33,826 nt of DNA from Sandaracinaceae bacterium (GCA_019637095.1 JAHBWG010000093.1:1-33826); one strand, 5' to 3'; counted from the first letter of the stretch, positions 8,245-17,031 are shown. The notes: generated by a model not told the origin, from the sequence alone. Numbers and translations: made by a program.

Positions 8245-8958
8245 CTACACGTCGAAGAACAGCGGCGTGCGCTGCTGCGCGTACCACTGGATCATCTTGC
8301 GGTCGTGGTCCGACAGCTTCGTGAACGTGATGCCCATCCCGGGCGTCACGTCCCACGCCGCCTCGCGCACCCACTTCACCTCGCCCTCGGTGACCACGTG
8401 GTGGCCGCCCGGCATGACGAACGAGACGGTGGTCTTGGTGCCGATCGGGAGCGGCTTGTACGTCGCGACGAAGATCCCGCCCTCGGAGACGTCGCCGGAG
8501 AAGCCGGCGTAGAAGTTCGTCTCGCTGTGCACGCCGATGTCGACCTCGAGCTCGACGCGCGGCAGGCGCCGCCGGTCGTCGGGGGTGAGCGTGATCTTCT
8601 TCTTCGTGGCCAAGAGGAGGATCGGGTCCGCGGGCGAGATCGCGACCGGCGGCCCGCTCGCGCGGCTGAGCTCGCGGCTGATCGGGTAGAGCAGCGTCAG
8701 CGCGTGCGCGTAGGTCGCCGAGGTGCCCTCGACGTAGGTGAGCTCCTGCAGCTCGGCGCACGCGGCGGTGAGCGCGCGCGTCACGCGGTCGAGGCCGCCG
8801 ACCTCCGCGGAGTAGAGGTGGCTCACGACCTGCGCGGTCCGCTCCTGTAGGGCGTCCGAGACCTCGTGCATCACCACCGCGAGCAGGCTCCGCGCGGCGC
8901 GCGCCGCGTGGATACCCGCCTCCTCGAGCTCTCGTTCGCGCTCGTCCGTCTCGCTCAC
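8245..8958 (-). CDS. PilZ-domain protein (Myxococcus paralogue type)
   Basis: PilZ domains bind cyclic di-GMP. In this 237-residue protein residues 1-100 are helical and of unknown function, and residues about 128-225 form the PilZ barrel with R130-R-L-P-R134 and D156-V-S-E-G-G161, which match the two c-di-GMP contact motifs (RxxxR and D/NxSxxG). The segment GGIFVATYKPLPIGTKTTVSF is typical of the paralogous PilZ family abundant in myxobacteria. The GTG at 8958 is preferred over the longer frame starting at 9048, because the latter would run into the divergent permease gene, its first 30 residues are low-quality Arg/Gly/Pro, and TAGAAT lies 7 nt before the GTG. No enzymatic output domain is attached, so it probably acts through protein partners. 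Confidence 0.88.
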   Translation of the reverse strand: MSETDERERELEEAGIHAARAARSLLAVVMHEVSDALQERTAQVVSHLYSAEVGGLDRVTRALTAACAELQELTYVEGTSATYAHALTLLYPISRELSRASGPPVAISPADPILLLATKKKITLTPDDRRRLPRVELEVDIGVHSETNFYAGFSGDVSEGGIFVATYKPLPIGTKTTVSFVMPGGHHVVTEGEVKWVREAAWDVTPGMGITFTKLSDHDRKMIQWYAQQRTPLFFDV

Positions 8959-8965
8959 GCCCCCG

Positions 8966-8971
8966 ATTCTA
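8966..8971 (-). promoter_or_regulatory. Candidate leaderless -10 (TAGAAT) of the PilZ gene
   Basis: On the minus strand TAGAAT stands 7 nt before the GTG at 8958. A G-run follows but is too close to the start for a good Shine-Dalgarno. No TTG-type -35 is visible. Confidence 0.4.
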
Positions 8972-8985
8972 CTCGGTCCCGGGCC

Positions 8986-9015
8986 TTGCCGGCGGTCTCT
9001 CGCGCCGGGTAGAAG
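8986..9015 (+). promoter_or_regulatory. Candidate promoter of the NCS1 permease gene
   Basis: TTGCCG (8986-8991), an 18-bp spacer and TAGAAG (9010-9015). The second box overlaps AGAAGGACGG, which could act as ribosome-binding site for ATG 9027, so the two interpretations compete. Confidence 0.3.
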
Positions 9016-9026
9016 GACGGATCGCC

Positions 9027-10508
9027 ATGGCCGGCCCGCCCGCCTCACCCGCCCCGATCGAGGGCGCCGATCCGCGCCTCTACAACGCGGACCTCGCGCC
9101 CACGCCCGAGAGCCACAAGACCTGGCGTTGGACGAGCATCGCCGCGCTCTGGGTCGGGATGGTCGTCTGCGTGCCGACCTACATGCTCAGCGCGGGCATG
9201 GTCGAGCAGGGGATGAGCTGGTGGCAGGCCACGCTGACCGTGCTGCTCGGCAACGTCGTGGTGCTCTTGCCGATGATGCTCGTCGGCCACGCGGGGACCA
9301 AGCACGGGATCCCGTTCCCGGTGCTCCTGCGCTCGAGCTTCGGGACGATCGGCGCGAACGTCCCGGCGATCCTGCGCGGGCTGGTCGCGTGCGGGTGGTT
9401 CGGGATCCAGACCTGGGTCGGCGGCTCGGCGATCTACACGATGATCAACGCGCTCGCGGGCGACGCGATCGCCGGCGCCGCGCTGCCCGTCCTCGGGATC
9501 GATCCGGGCCAGGCGCTCTGCTTCGTCGCGTTCTGGGCCCTGCACGTCTTCTTCATCACGTACGGGACCGAGTCGATCCGCTGGCTCGAGACGCTCGCCG
9601 CGCCGTTCCTGATCGCGATGGGGATCGCGCTGTTGGTCTGGGCGTACGTCCGCGCGGGCGGCTTCGGCGCGATGCTCTCGACGCCGTCGCAGTTCGGGGT
9701 CGGCCAGCCGCGCGAGGGGCAGTTCTGGTCGGTGTTCTTCCCGAACCTCACCGCGATGGTCGGCTTCTGGGCGACGCTCTCGCTCAACATCCCGGACTTC
9801 ACGCGCTTCTGCCGGACCCAGCGCGACCAGGCGCTCGGGCAGGCGCTGGGGCTGCCGCCGACGATGGCGCTCTTCGCGTTCATCGGCGTCGCGGTGACGA
9901 GCGCGACCGTCGTGATCTTCGGCGAGGCGATCTGGGACCCGGTGGCCCTCTTGGGCCGCATGGGCGGCTGGGCGGTGGTCGTGGCGCTCTTCGCGCTGGT
10001 GATCGCGACGCTCACGACGAACCTCGCGGCGAACGTGGTGGCGCCGTCGAACGGGTTCTCGAACATCGCGCCGGACAAGATCTCGTTCCGGATGGGCGGC
10101 TACATCACGGCGGGGCTCGGGCTCGTGATGTTCCCGTGGAAGCTGCTCGAGAGCACCGAGGGCTACATCTTCACGTGGCTCGTGGGCTACTCGGCGCTGC
10201 TCGGGCCGATCGCGGGGATCCTCGTCAGCGACTACTTCCTCGTGCGCAAGACGGAGCTCGACGTGCCGGACCTGTTCCGCGCGCGCGGCCGCTACCGCTT
10301 CGACGGAGGCTGGAACTGGCGCGCGCTCGTCGCGCTCGGGCTCGGGGTCGCGCCGAACGTGCCCGGCTTCCTCGCGCAGGCCGGCGCGATCGACGGCGCC
10401 GGCGCGGTGCTCGAGGCGATCTACACGTACGCGTGGTTCGTCGGCTTCGGCGTGAGCCTCACCGTGTACGCGCTGCTGATGCGCGTCGCGCCGCCGCCCG
10501 GCGCGTGA
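9027..10508 (+). CDS. NCS1-family nucleobase:cation symporter (purine/cytosine permease-like)
   Basis: A 493-residue inner-membrane protein with about 12 hydrophobic helices. The N-terminal SHKTWRWTSIAALWVGMVVCVPTYMLSAG, the helix-3 region GLVACGWFGIQTWVGGSAIY and the segment SLNIPDFTRFCRTQRDQALGQ are characteristic of the NCS1 family (Mhp1, CodB, PucI), which imports hydantoins, cytosine, uracil, allantoin or similar compounds with Na+ or H+. The N-terminal NADLAPTP segment also fits. The substrate cannot be read from sequence, and no catabolic gene lies beside it. ATG 9027 is preceded by AAGGACGG. It is divergent from the PilZ gene and convergent with the cytochrome gene, so it appears monocistronic. 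Confidence 0.93.
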   Translation: MAGPPASPAPIEGADPRLYNADLAPTPESHKTWRWTSIAALWVGMVVCVPTYMLSAGMVEQGMSWWQATLTVLLGNVVVLLPMMLVGHAGTKHGIPFPVLLRSSFGTIGANVPAILRGLVACGWFGIQTWVGGSAIYTMINALAGDAIAGAALPVLGIDPGQALCFVAFWALHVFFITYGTESIRWLETLAAPFLIAMGIALLVWAYVRAGGFGAMLSTPSQFGVGQPREGQFWSVFFPNLTAMVGFWATLSLNIPDFTRFCRTQRDQALGQALGLPPTMALFAFIGVAVTSATVVIFGEAIWDPVALLGRMGGWAVVVALFALVIATLTTNLAANVVAPSNGFSNIAPDKISFRMGGYITAGLGLVMFPWKLLESTEGYIFTWLVGYSALLGPIAGILVSDYFLVRKTELDVPDLFRARGRYRFDGGWNWRALVALGLGVAPNVPGFLAQAGAIDGAGAVLEAIYTYAWFVGFGVSLTVYALLMRVAPPPGA

Positions 10509-10538
10509 CCGCTCGGCGCGTCGCCTCCTGTCGCCGGC

Positions 10539-11441
10539 TCAACGCTCGCCGAAGGGGCGCTCGGGGAGGCTGCGCAGGTAGAGGTAGAGCGCGCCGACCT
10601 CGAGCTCGGTGTAGTGCCGCGAGATGCGCACCGGCATGTGCTCCGGGTTGACGCTCGTCCCGTCGGGCCGGCGGCCGGTCTGCATCAACGTGTAGAGGTC
10701 CTCGCGCGTCCAGCCGCGCAGGCCGGTCTCGTGGAACGTCAGGTTCGCCGGGATGCCCATCACGTCCTCGGGCGCGCCGGGCATCGGGCCGCCGGACATG
10801 TGCTCGCCATGGCAGTTGATGCAGGCCCAGTGGAGGTACTCGCCGTACGCGACCGTCTCGGCGACCGCGGGCGGCGTCGGCCGCGGCGCGTCGTGGTCGA
10901 CGAGCTCGGCCGGCACCACCGGCATCGCGCCCAGGACGTGCAGGACGCGGCCGATGAGGCGGATCTCGTTCGCCGGCAGCTCGCTCGGCGAGGCGGGGAG
11001 CGAGCGCAGGTACGCGACGACGCGGCCGAGGTCGGCGTCGCTCATGTACCAGAGCTCGTGCGCCGGCATCAGCACGTACGGCCGCCCGGTCGGGCTCACG
11101 CCGTGCCGCACCGCGCGGTCCCAGTCGGGCTCGCTGAAGGTGCTCGCCATGGTCGTCAGGTTCGGCGGCGCGATGCGCATGAGCGGGATGTCGATCAGGA
11201 CGCGGCCGCGCGCGTCCTCGCCGTGGCACTCCCCGCAGCCGCGCGACATAAAGATGCGGCGCCCCTCCGTGATCGCCGCCTCGTCACTCGGGACGTCGAA
11301 CGAGCGCCCCGCGATCTCGTAGTGCGCGTCCATCCGCGCGCCGCTCATCGCGTAAGCGCCGCCGAGCGCGACGCCCAACACCATCACCAGCACGCCGAGG
11401 CCGATCCCCAGCCACTTCAGTACCTTCGTCCACTTCTTCAT
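10539..11441 (-). CDS. Membrane-anchored diheme cytochrome c
   Basis: A 300-residue protein with an uncleaved-looking N-terminal membrane helix (residues about 8-31) and two class-I-like cytochrome c domains. The CxxCH haem sites are C69-G-E-C72-H73 and C207-I-N-C210-H211, with plausible Met axial ligands in each half (MPAHELW, EHMPVR). It should transfer electrons in the periplasm, similar to subunits of membrane alcohol/aldehyde dehydrogenases or terminal oxidase modules, but no dehydrogenase lies next to it. The start at ATG 11441 is preferred over a TTG at 11453, because GGGTGGG lies 4-10 nt upstream and the lysines at the start fit an anchor. It follows the acyl carrier protein gene by 89 nt on the same strand and may be a distal operon member. 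Confidence 0.88.
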   Translation of the reverse strand: MKKWTKVLKWLGIGLGVLVMVLGVALGGAYAMSGARMDAHYEIAGRSFDVPSDEAAITEGRRIFMSRGCGECHGEDARGRVLIDIPLMRIAPPNLTTMASTFSEPDWDRAVRHGVSPTGRPYVLMPAHELWYMSDADLGRVVAYLRSLPASPSELPANEIRLIGRVLHVLGAMPVVPAELVDHDAPRPTPPAVAETVAYGEYLHWACINCHGEHMSGGPMPGAPEDVMGIPANLTFHETGLRGWTREDLYTLMQTGRRPDGTSVNPEHMPVRISRHYTELEVGALYLYLRSLPERPFGER

Positions 11442-11530
11442 GAGCCCACCCAACCCTTCCCAGGTGGGATCGAGGTTCGGCGAAGCGGGCTCGAGGCGTC
11501 CACCCGTATTCGAACGACGCGGGGGGCGGG

Positions 11531-11785
11531 TCAGGCGGGCGCGGCGAGCGCGCGCAGGACGTAGGCGACGCAGCCGTCGAGCGAGTCGATCTTCGCGTAG
11601 TCCGTCTCGGGGATCGCGACGCCGAGCGCGGCGTGGATCGCGCGCACGAGCGCGAGGAAGTCCATGGAGTCGAGGTCGAGCTCCTCGCGCAGGCTGGCGC
11701 GCGGGTCGAGCGCGTCGAGGTCCGCGTCGGGCGCGATGTCCTCGATCGCGCGGCGCACGAAGGCGCGGATCGTCTCTTCGGTCAT
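11531..11785 (-). CDS. Acyl carrier protein (phosphopantetheine-binding)
   Basis: An 84-residue, acidic, four-helix protein with the attachment motif LDLDSMDFLAL, placing 4'-phosphopantetheine on Ser40. The length and helix pattern match stand-alone acyl carrier proteins. ATG 11785 has GGAGGAGCC directly upstream and overlaps the E2 stop by 4 nt, so it is the distal gene of the acetyl-CoA synthetase / 2-oxoacid dehydrogenase operon. No ketosynthase, acyltransferase or fatty acid gene is near, so this is not the housekeeping acpP context. It may receive acyl groups made by the neighbouring enzymes; that is inference from operon structure. Confidence 0.88.
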   Translation of the reverse strand: MTEETIRAFVRRAIEDIAPDADLDALDPRASLREELDLDSMDFLALVRAIHAALGVAIPETDYAKIDSLDGCVAYVLRALAAPA

Positions 11786-13092
11786 GGCTCCTCCGGCGAT
11801 GAGAGCAGGCGCTCGATCTCGGCGAGGTAGAGGCCCCCGCGGTGGCCGTCGCTGACGCGGTGGTCCGCGGCGAGCGTGACGGTGACGGTGGGGCGCGCGA
11901 CGACGGCGTCGCCGACGACCCACGGGCGCGTGACGATCTTGCCGAAGCCGACCATCGCGACCTGCGGCGGGTGGATCACGCCGTAGACCGTCTCGACGCC
12001 GCGCTCGCCCAGGCTGGTGACGGTGATCGTGGGGTCGGCGAGCTCCGACGCGCGGAGCTGACCGCGGCGCGCGCGCGCGACGAGGTCGGACAGGCGCTGC
12101 ATCAGCTCGTCGAGCGTCGCGCTCGCCGCGTCGTGGATCGCCGGCGCGACGAGGCCGCCGCCGCGCAGGGTGATGGCGACGCCGAGGTGCACCCGCGCGC
12201 TCGGGGTCGCGCCCTCGCCCGTCCAGTGGCCGTTGAGCTCGGGGGCCGCGGCGAGCGCCCGCGCCGCCGCCGACAGCAGGAGCACGCCGGGGACGAGGCG
12301 CTCGGTCGGGCTGCGCGCTGCGTTCAGGGCGGCGAGCCGCGCGAGCGCGGGGCCGAGGTCGATGGTGTGCGCGAGGTAGTAGTGGGGGATCTCGCGCTTG
12401 CTGCGGCTCATCGCGGCGGCGATCGCGCGGCGCATCGCGCGCGCCGGGTCGGGCTTGGCCGGCGCGACCGCCGCGGCCTCGACGTCGCGCGCGTGGATCA
12501 CCCCGTCGGGACCCGGCGCGACGCAGGAGAGGTCGACGCCGAGCGCGGCCGCGCGGCGGCGGGCGTACGGTGAGACGCGGGGCCGCGGCGGGGCCGCGCT
12601 CGGCTCGGCCTCGGTCGCGCAGAGGACGTCGCGACGCGTCAACGTCCCGTGCGCGCCGCTGGCGGCGATCGCGCGCGGGTCGAGGCCGACCTCGCGGGCG
12701 AGCCGGCGCGCGCTCGGGGTGGCGCGCACGGGCGCGGCGGGGGCTCCGGTCGCCCACGACGGGGTGGGCGCGGCGACATCGGTGACGGCATCGATCACGG
12801 CAGCGGCAGCGGCAGCGTCCCGGCTGGCGGGCGGTGGCTCGTCCGACCGCGTCACGGCCGCCTCCTCGATCACCGCGAGGCGCGCGCCGACGGGAACCTT
12901 GGTGCCCTCTGCGACGAGCAGCGCGGACACCACGCCGGGCGTGAACACCTCGACCTCGATGAGCCCCTTCTCCGTCTCGACCTCGGCGAGGATGTCGCCG
13001 CGCGCGACGCGATCCCCGATCGCGCGGCGCCACTTCGCGAGGGTCCCCGCCTCCATCCCGGCCCCGAGCGAGGGCATGAGGAAGTCGGCCAC
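11782..13092 (-). CDS. Dihydrolipoamide acyltransferase (E2) of a 2-oxoacid/acetoin dehydrogenase complex
   Basis: E2 carries the acyl group on lipoyl-lysine and transfers it to CoA. Of 436 residues, 1-77 form a lipoyl domain with Lys42 in VETEKGLIE. Ala/Pro linkers follow, then two peripheral-subunit-binding-like segments at about 122-158 (RATPSARRLAREVGLDPRAI) and 171-207 (RVSPYARRRAAALGVDLSCV), where most bacterial E2 proteins have one. The catalytic core covers about 218-430 and ends with H411-R-V-S-D415-G, the active-site motif. The GTG start at 13092 lies 1 nt after the E1-beta stop, with GGGAG upstream, so it is coupled. Sequence does not decide between acetyl, branched-chain or acetoin-type substrates; neighbours favour acetyl. 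It overlaps the acyl carrier protein start by 4 nt. Confidence 0.93.
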   Translation of the reverse strand: MADFLMPSLGAGMEAGTLAKWRRAIGDRVARGDILAEVETEKGLIEVEVFTPGVVSALLVAEGTKVPVGARLAVIEEAAVTRSDEPPPASRDAAAAAAVIDAVTDVAAPTPSWATGAPAAPVRATPSARRLAREVGLDPRAIAASGAHGTLTRRDVLCATEAEPSAAPPRPRVSPYARRRAAALGVDLSCVAPGPDGVIHARDVEAAAVAPAKPDPARAMRRAIAAAMSRSKREIPHYYLAHTIDLGPALARLAALNAARSPTERLVPGVLLLSAAARALAAAPELNGHWTGEGATPSARVHLGVAITLRGGGLVAPAIHDAASATLDELMQRLSDLVARARRGQLRASELADPTITVTSLGERGVETVYGVIHPPQVAMVGFGKIVTRPWVVGDAVVARPTVTVTLAADHRVSDGHRGGLYLAEIERLLSSPEEP

Positions 13093-13093
13093 G

Positions 13094-14077
13094 TCAGGGC
13101 TCCCGCGCGAGCGCGCGGCGCGCCGCGGCGACGATGCCGTCCACCGAGGGCAGCGCCGCGTCCTCGAGGTGCTTCGCGTACGGGATCGGCACCTCGGCGG
13201 TGCACACGCGCTCGACCGGCGCGTCGAGCGCGTAGAACGCGCCCTCCATGATGCGCGCGCTCACCTCGCCCGCGAGGCTGCCGGTGCGCCAGCCTTCGTC
13301 GACGATCACCGCGCGGTGGGTTCGCTCGACCGTCGCGACGATCGCCGCGTCGTCGAGCGGGCGCAGGCAGCGCAGGTCGAGCACCTCGGCGTCGACGCCC
13401 TCTGCGGCGAGGCGCTCGGCCGCCTCGAGCGTCTTGGGCATCGAGCTGCCGTAGCTGATGAGGCTGACGTCGCGGCCCGCGCGGCGCACCGCGGCGCGCC
13501 AGACGCCCTCGGGATCGACCGACGTGTCGAGCTCGCCCTCGAGGTTGTAGAGCGCCATCGTCTCGAACAGGACGACGGGATCCGGGTCCGCGAGGCCGGC
13601 GAGCACCATGTCGTGCGCGTCCTGCACGCTGCCGGCGGCGAGCACCTTGAGGCCGGGCACGCTCGCGTACCAGTTCTCCCAGCTGTGAGAGTGCTGCGCG
13701 GCGATCTGCTTGCCCGCGCCGGTCGCCATGCGGATGAGGACCGGCACCGAGAGCTGCCCGCCCGACATGTGCCGCAGCGTCGCCGCGTTGTTCACGATCT
13801 GGTCCATCGCGAGCAGGCTGAAGTTGACGGTCATGACCTCGACGATCGGGCGCATGCCGCCGAGCGCCGCGCCGATGCCCGCGCCGACGAACGCGCTCTC
13901 GGAGAGCGGCGTGTCGCGGATGCGCTCGGGGCCGAACACCTCGAGCAGGCCGCGGCTCACCGCGAACGCGCCGCCGTAGCGGCCGACGTCCTCGCCCATC
14001 AGGAACACGCGCGGATCGTCCTCCAGGGCGCGCCGCATCGCGGCCCGCGCGGCCTCGCGGTAGGTGGTCGTGCTCAT
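13094..14077 (-). CDS. 2-oxoacid/acetoin dehydrogenase E1 component, beta subunit
   Basis: A 327-residue transketolase-like beta subunit. Family segments are visible in order: [72 protein letters not shown], the histidine-containing loop [20 protein letters not shown], and the C-terminal [16 protein letters not shown] of the transketolase C domain. Together with E1-alpha it makes the alpha2-beta2 thiamin-diphosphate decarboxylase or acetoin-cleaving enzyme. ATG 14077 has GAGGTGG upstream and overlaps the E1-alpha stop by 4 nt. The length is close to PdhB, BkdA2 and AcoB, so substrate is not settled. No truncation or lost key residue was noticed. Confidence 0.94.
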   Translation of the reverse strand: MSTTTYREAARAAMRRALEDDPRVFLMGEDVGRYGGAFAVSRGLLEVFGPERIRDTPLSESAFVGAGIGAALGGMRPIVEVMTVNFSLLAMDQIVNNAATLRHMSGGQLSVPVLIRMATGAGKQIAAQHSHSWENWYASVPGLKVLAAGSVQDAHDMVLAGLADPDPVVLFETMALYNLEGELDTSVDPEGVWRAAVRRAGRDVSLISYGSSMPKTLEAAERLAAEGVDAEVLDLRCLRPLDDAAIVATVERTHRAVIVDEGWRTGSLAGEVSARIMEGAFYALDAPVERVCTAEVPIPYAKHLEDAALPSVDGIVAAARRALAREP

Positions 14078-15051
14078 CGGCCCACCTCGCGGGTCACGAC
14101 GTCGGTGGCGAGCTCCTCGACCGGCTCCCACGGGCTCTGTTCCGCGAACGCGACGGCGCGCGCGAGCTCCTCCTCGACCTCGCGCTCGATCGCGGCGAGC
14201 GCGTCGTCGTCGAGCAGGCCCTGCGCGCGCAGCCGCTCGCTGAAGAGGGTGATCGGATCGCGCGCCTGCTCGGCGCGCACCTCGGCCTCGTCGCGGTAGA
14301 GCTCGGCGTCGAACATCGAGTGCGCGCGGAAGCGGTAGGTCTCGAGCTCGAGGAAGCGCGGCGTGCCCTGCTCGCGCACCTCCTCGGCGGCGTGGCGCAC
14401 GGCGCGCTCGACCGCGAGCACGTCCATCCCGTCGACCTTCTCGGCGACGACGCCGTACGCGGCGGGGAGCTGCCGGAGATCCGGGTTGGCGGCGTGCCGA
14501 TGGAGCGCGGTGCCCATCGCGTAGCGGTTGTTCTCGCAGAGGAAGAGCACCGGCAGCGCCCACAGCGCGGCGAGGTTGAGCGACTCGTGGAACTCGCCCT
14601 CGTCCGTGGCGCCGTCGCCGAAGAAGCACGCGGTCACCCGGCGCTCGCCGAGCATCTTGGCCGCGAGCGCGAGGCCGACGGCGAGCGGCAGGCCGCCCGC
14701 GACGATGCCGCTGCCGCCGTAGAAGCGCAGCGCGTGCGAGAAGAGGTGCATCGAGCCGCCGCGACCCTTCGAGCAGCCGGTGACCTTGCCGTACATCTCG
14801 GCCATCACGGCGCCCGGATCCATCCCGCGCGCGAGCGCCTGCCCGTGCTCTCGGTACGTGGCGACCACCACGTCCTCGGGCCCGAGCGCCTGCATCGCGC
14901 CGACGGCGACCGCCTCCTCGCCGACGTAGAGGTGGAGGAAGCCGCGGATCTTGCCCTGCCCGTAGAGCTCGGCGGACCTCTCCTCGAGGCGGCGGATGCG
15001 CAGCATCTCGCGCAAGAGGTGTCGCCCACGCTCGCGCGCGATCGTGCTCAC
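14074..15051 (-). CDS. 2-oxoacid/acetoin dehydrogenase E1 component, alpha subunit
   Basis: A 325-residue thiamin-diphosphate-dependent E1-alpha. The ThDP/Mg motif starts at G145-D-G147 in [17 protein letters not shown] and closes with LCENN (N174/N175). The upstream segments [31 protein letters not shown] and [11 protein letters not shown] are typical of PdhA/AcoA, and RFRAHSMFD is the loop containing the phosphorylation/active-site region in relatives. It decarboxylates a 2-oxoacid (or cleaves acetoin) and hands the acyl group to lipoyl-E2. The GTG start at 15051 has AAAGGAG 8-9 nt upstream and overlaps the acetyl-CoA synthetase stop by 4 nt. The presence of an acetate-activating gene in the same operon would fit acetoin cleavage, where acetaldehyde is later oxidised to acetate, but pyruvate is equally possible. 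Confidence 0.94.
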   Translation of the reverse strand: MSTIARERGRHLLREMLRIRRLEERSAELYGQGKIRGFLHLYVGEEAVAVGAMQALGPEDVVVATYREHGQALARGMDPGAVMAEMYGKVTGCSKGRGGSMHLFSHALRFYGGSGIVAGGLPLAVGLALAAKMLGERRVTACFFGDGATDEGEFHESLNLAALWALPVLFLCENNRYAMGTALHRHAANPDLRQLPAAYGVVAEKVDGMDVLAVERAVRHAAEEVREQGTPRFLELETYRFRAHSMFDAELYRDEAEVRAEQARDPITLFSERLRAQGLLDDDALAAIEREVEEELARAVAFAEQSPWEPVEELATDVVTREVGR

Positions 15052-16715
15052 GGCTCGTCTCCTTTCGAGGTCAAGAGCGTGGAGGTGTCGCCCTCCGGCA
15101 GGCCGAGCTCGCGCGCGCGCAGGAGGCGGCGCAGCACCTTGCCGCTGCGCGTCTTGGGCAGCTCCTCGACGATCGCGATCTCGCGCGGCGCGACGGCGGG
15201 ACCGAGCCGGCGCCGCGCGTGCGCCATGAGGTCCCTGTCGAGCGCGGCCGAGCGCTCGACGCCCTGGTGCAGCACGACGAACGCCTTGACGATCTCGCCC
15301 GCGACCGCGTCGGGCTTGCCGATCGCCGCGGCCTCGGCGACCGCGGCGTGCTCCACGAGCGCGCTCTCGACCTCGAAGGGGCCGATGAGGTGGCCCGCGC
15401 TCTTGATGATGTCGTCCGCGCGCCCGACGAACCAGAAGTAGCCGTCGGCGTCGCGCTTCGCGCGGTCGCCGCTCAGGTACCAGCCGTCGCGGAAGCACTT
15501 GGCGTAGCGCTCGGGCGCGTTCAGGTACGCGCGCATCATCGACGGCCAGCCGGGGCGCAGCGCGAGCTCGCCCTCGACGCCGGGCGCCGTGACCTCGACG
15601 AGCGCGCCGCCTCGCTCCTCGACGATCGCCGCCTCCACCCCCGGCAGCGGCTTGCCCATCGAGCCGGGCTTGATCGGCGCGCCCGGGACGTTCGCGATCA
15701 TGATCCCGCCCGTCTCCGTCTGCCACCAGTTGTCGTGGAACGGCCGGCCGAGCGCGCGCTCGCCCCACACGACCGACTCCGGATCGAGCGGCTCCCCGAC
15801 GCTCGCCGCGAAGCGCAGGCGCGACAGGTCGCGGCGCCGCGCGAGCGCCTCGCCCGCGCGGATCAGCACGCGGATCGCGGTCGGCGACGTGTACCAGACC
15901 TCGACGCGCTCCTCCTCGAGGATGGTGTACCAGCGCTCGACGTCCATCTCCGCCTCGTCGACGATCATCGTCACGCCGACGGTGAGCGGGGCGATGATCC
16001 CGTACGAGGTGCCGGTGACCCAGCCGGGGTCGGCGGTGCACCAGTAGGTGTCGCCGGGCCGCAGGTCGAGCGCGTGCCGGGCGCTCTGGTGGTGATGGAC
16101 GACGGCGCCGTGCACGTGCAGGGCGCCCTTGGGCGCGCCGGTGGTGCCGCTCGTGAAGTGCAGGAGCGCGGGCGTCTCGGGATCGGTCGGCGCGATCGTG
16201 TGCGCGTCGCTCGCCGCGCCGACGAGCGCGCTCCAGCCGAGGCAGCCCTCGGCCTCGCCGTCGATCAGGATCACGTGCGCGAGGTCGGGCAGGCTCGAAC
16301 GGAGCGCCGCGACCTTGCGCTCGTACTGCCGCTGGGTCGTCACGAGGACGCGCCCTCTGCCCTCTGCGAGGCGGACGCGGATCGGCTCCGGCCCGAACGC
16401 GGCGAACAGCGGGCAGAACACGAGCTGCGCGCGCAGCGCGCCGAGCGCGGTGACGTAGAGCTCGGGCACGCGCCCCGAGAGCACGAACACGGCGTCGCCC
16501 GGCGACAGGCCGAGGCTCGCCATCGCGTTCGCGAAGCGCGCGCTCCGTCGCCGGAGCTCGGCGTAGGTCACGTCCTCCCGGCCGCCTGCCTTGGCGAGCC
16601 AGCGCAGCGCGACGCGGTCCGTCGCGTGACGATCGAGCGCCTCGTACGCGATGTTCAGGCCGCCGCCGGGCAGACCGTCGAGCCCCGCCTCGGCGAGCAC
16701 GTCGTGCTCAGTCAC
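15048..16715 (-). CDS. acsA: Acetyl-CoA synthetase, short AcsA type (AMP-forming)
   Basis: Converts acetate, ATP and CoA into acetyl-CoA through acetyl-AMP. Of 555 residues, the P-loop-like motif is [11 protein letters not shown] (187-197), the acyl/AMP pocket motif is NWWQTETGG, the hinge region is [20 protein letters not shown] followed by [17 protein letters not shown], and the catalytic lysine is Lys526 in [11 protein letters not shown]. Length and motifs fit the Bacillus-type AcsA group (about 570 residues) rather than the 650-residue Acs. Lys526 is in the context acetylated by Gcn5-type enzymes in relatives, so post-translational control is possible. The GTG start at 16715 overlaps the coiled-coil gene by 8 nt; the Shine-Dalgarno is weak, which suggests coupling. 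A related medium-chain acyl-CoA synthetase is the main alternative. Confidence 0.9.
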   Translation of the reverse strand: MTEHDVLAEAGLDGLPGGGLNIAYEALDRHATDRVALRWLAKAGGREDVTYAELRRRSARFANAMASLGLSPGDAVFVLSGRVPELYVTALGALRAQLVFCPLFAAFGPEPIRVRLAEGRGRVLVTTQRQYERKVAALRSSLPDLAHVILIDGEAEGCLGWSALVGAASDAHTIAPTDPETPALLHFTSGTTGAPKGALHVHGAVVHHHQSARHALDLRPGDTYWCTADPGWVTGTSYGIIAPLTVGVTMIVDEAEMDVERWYTILEEERVEVWYTSPTAIRVLIRAGEALARRRDLSRLRFAASVGEPLDPESVVWGERALGRPFHDNWWQTETGGIMIANVPGAPIKPGSMGKPLPGVEAAIVEERGGALVEVTAPGVEGELALRPGWPSMMRAYLNAPERYAKCFRDGWYLSGDRAKRDADGYFWFVGRADDIIKSAGHLIGPFEVESALVEHAAVAEAAAIGKPDAVAGEIVKAFVVLHQGVERSAALDRDLMAHARRRLGPAVAPREIAIVEELPKTRSGKVLRRLLRARELGLPEGDTSTLLTSKGDEP

Positions 16716-16968
16716 GGAGCTTGTCGCGCAGCTTCTCGTAGGCGGTCCGGAGGTGACCGAACGCCTCCTCGAGCTCGGCCGCCGGCTCGTCGCCGAGCGC
16801 GTGCGCGCGGGCCTCGAACTTCGTGAAGCGCGCCTCGAGGTCGCGGAACTTGTCCTTGGTGTCCATGCCTCCGAGGTGGAGCTGCACGCGCAGCTCGTCG
16901 CGGCTGCGCTGGAGCTCGTCCAGCATCTCTCGCGCGCGGGCCTTGGCCTGTTGGGTTCGGTCGGTCAT
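16708..16968 (-). CDS. Small coiled-coil protein, first gene of the acetyl-CoA operon
   Basis: An 86-residue, highly charged, almost entirely helical protein with no signal peptide, membrane segment or Cys. Heptad-like spacing runs through residues 10-60 ([36 protein letters not shown]) and again at the C-terminus ([17 protein letters not shown]). I do not recognise a family. It overlaps the acsA start by 8 nt, so its stop codon sits within the acsA start region and the two are likely co-translated. A scaffold or adaptor for the following enzymes would fit, but that is inferred only from position. ATG 16968 has no clear Shine-Dalgarno. Confidence 0.68.
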   Translation of the reverse strand: MTDRTQQAKARAREMLDELQRSRDELRVQLHLGGMDTKDKFRDLEARFTKFEARAHALGDEPAAELEEAFGHLRTAYEKLRDKLRD

Positions 16969-17031
16969 GGCCGGCAGGTAGTCCCGGGGCTCCCGCGCGC
17001 CACCCCGGAGAAGCCGGACGGACGACGGCGC

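Noticed and set aside
8959-9048. Upstream extension of the PilZ protein to 9048
   Set aside because: It would overlap the start of the NCS1 permease, adds 30 residues without domain support, and a good start with TAGAAT upstream exists at 8958.
12793-12820. Short (GCAGCG)n run in the E2 gene as a microsatellite of interest
   Set aside because: It encodes the usual Ala-rich E2 linker and is only three to four units long.
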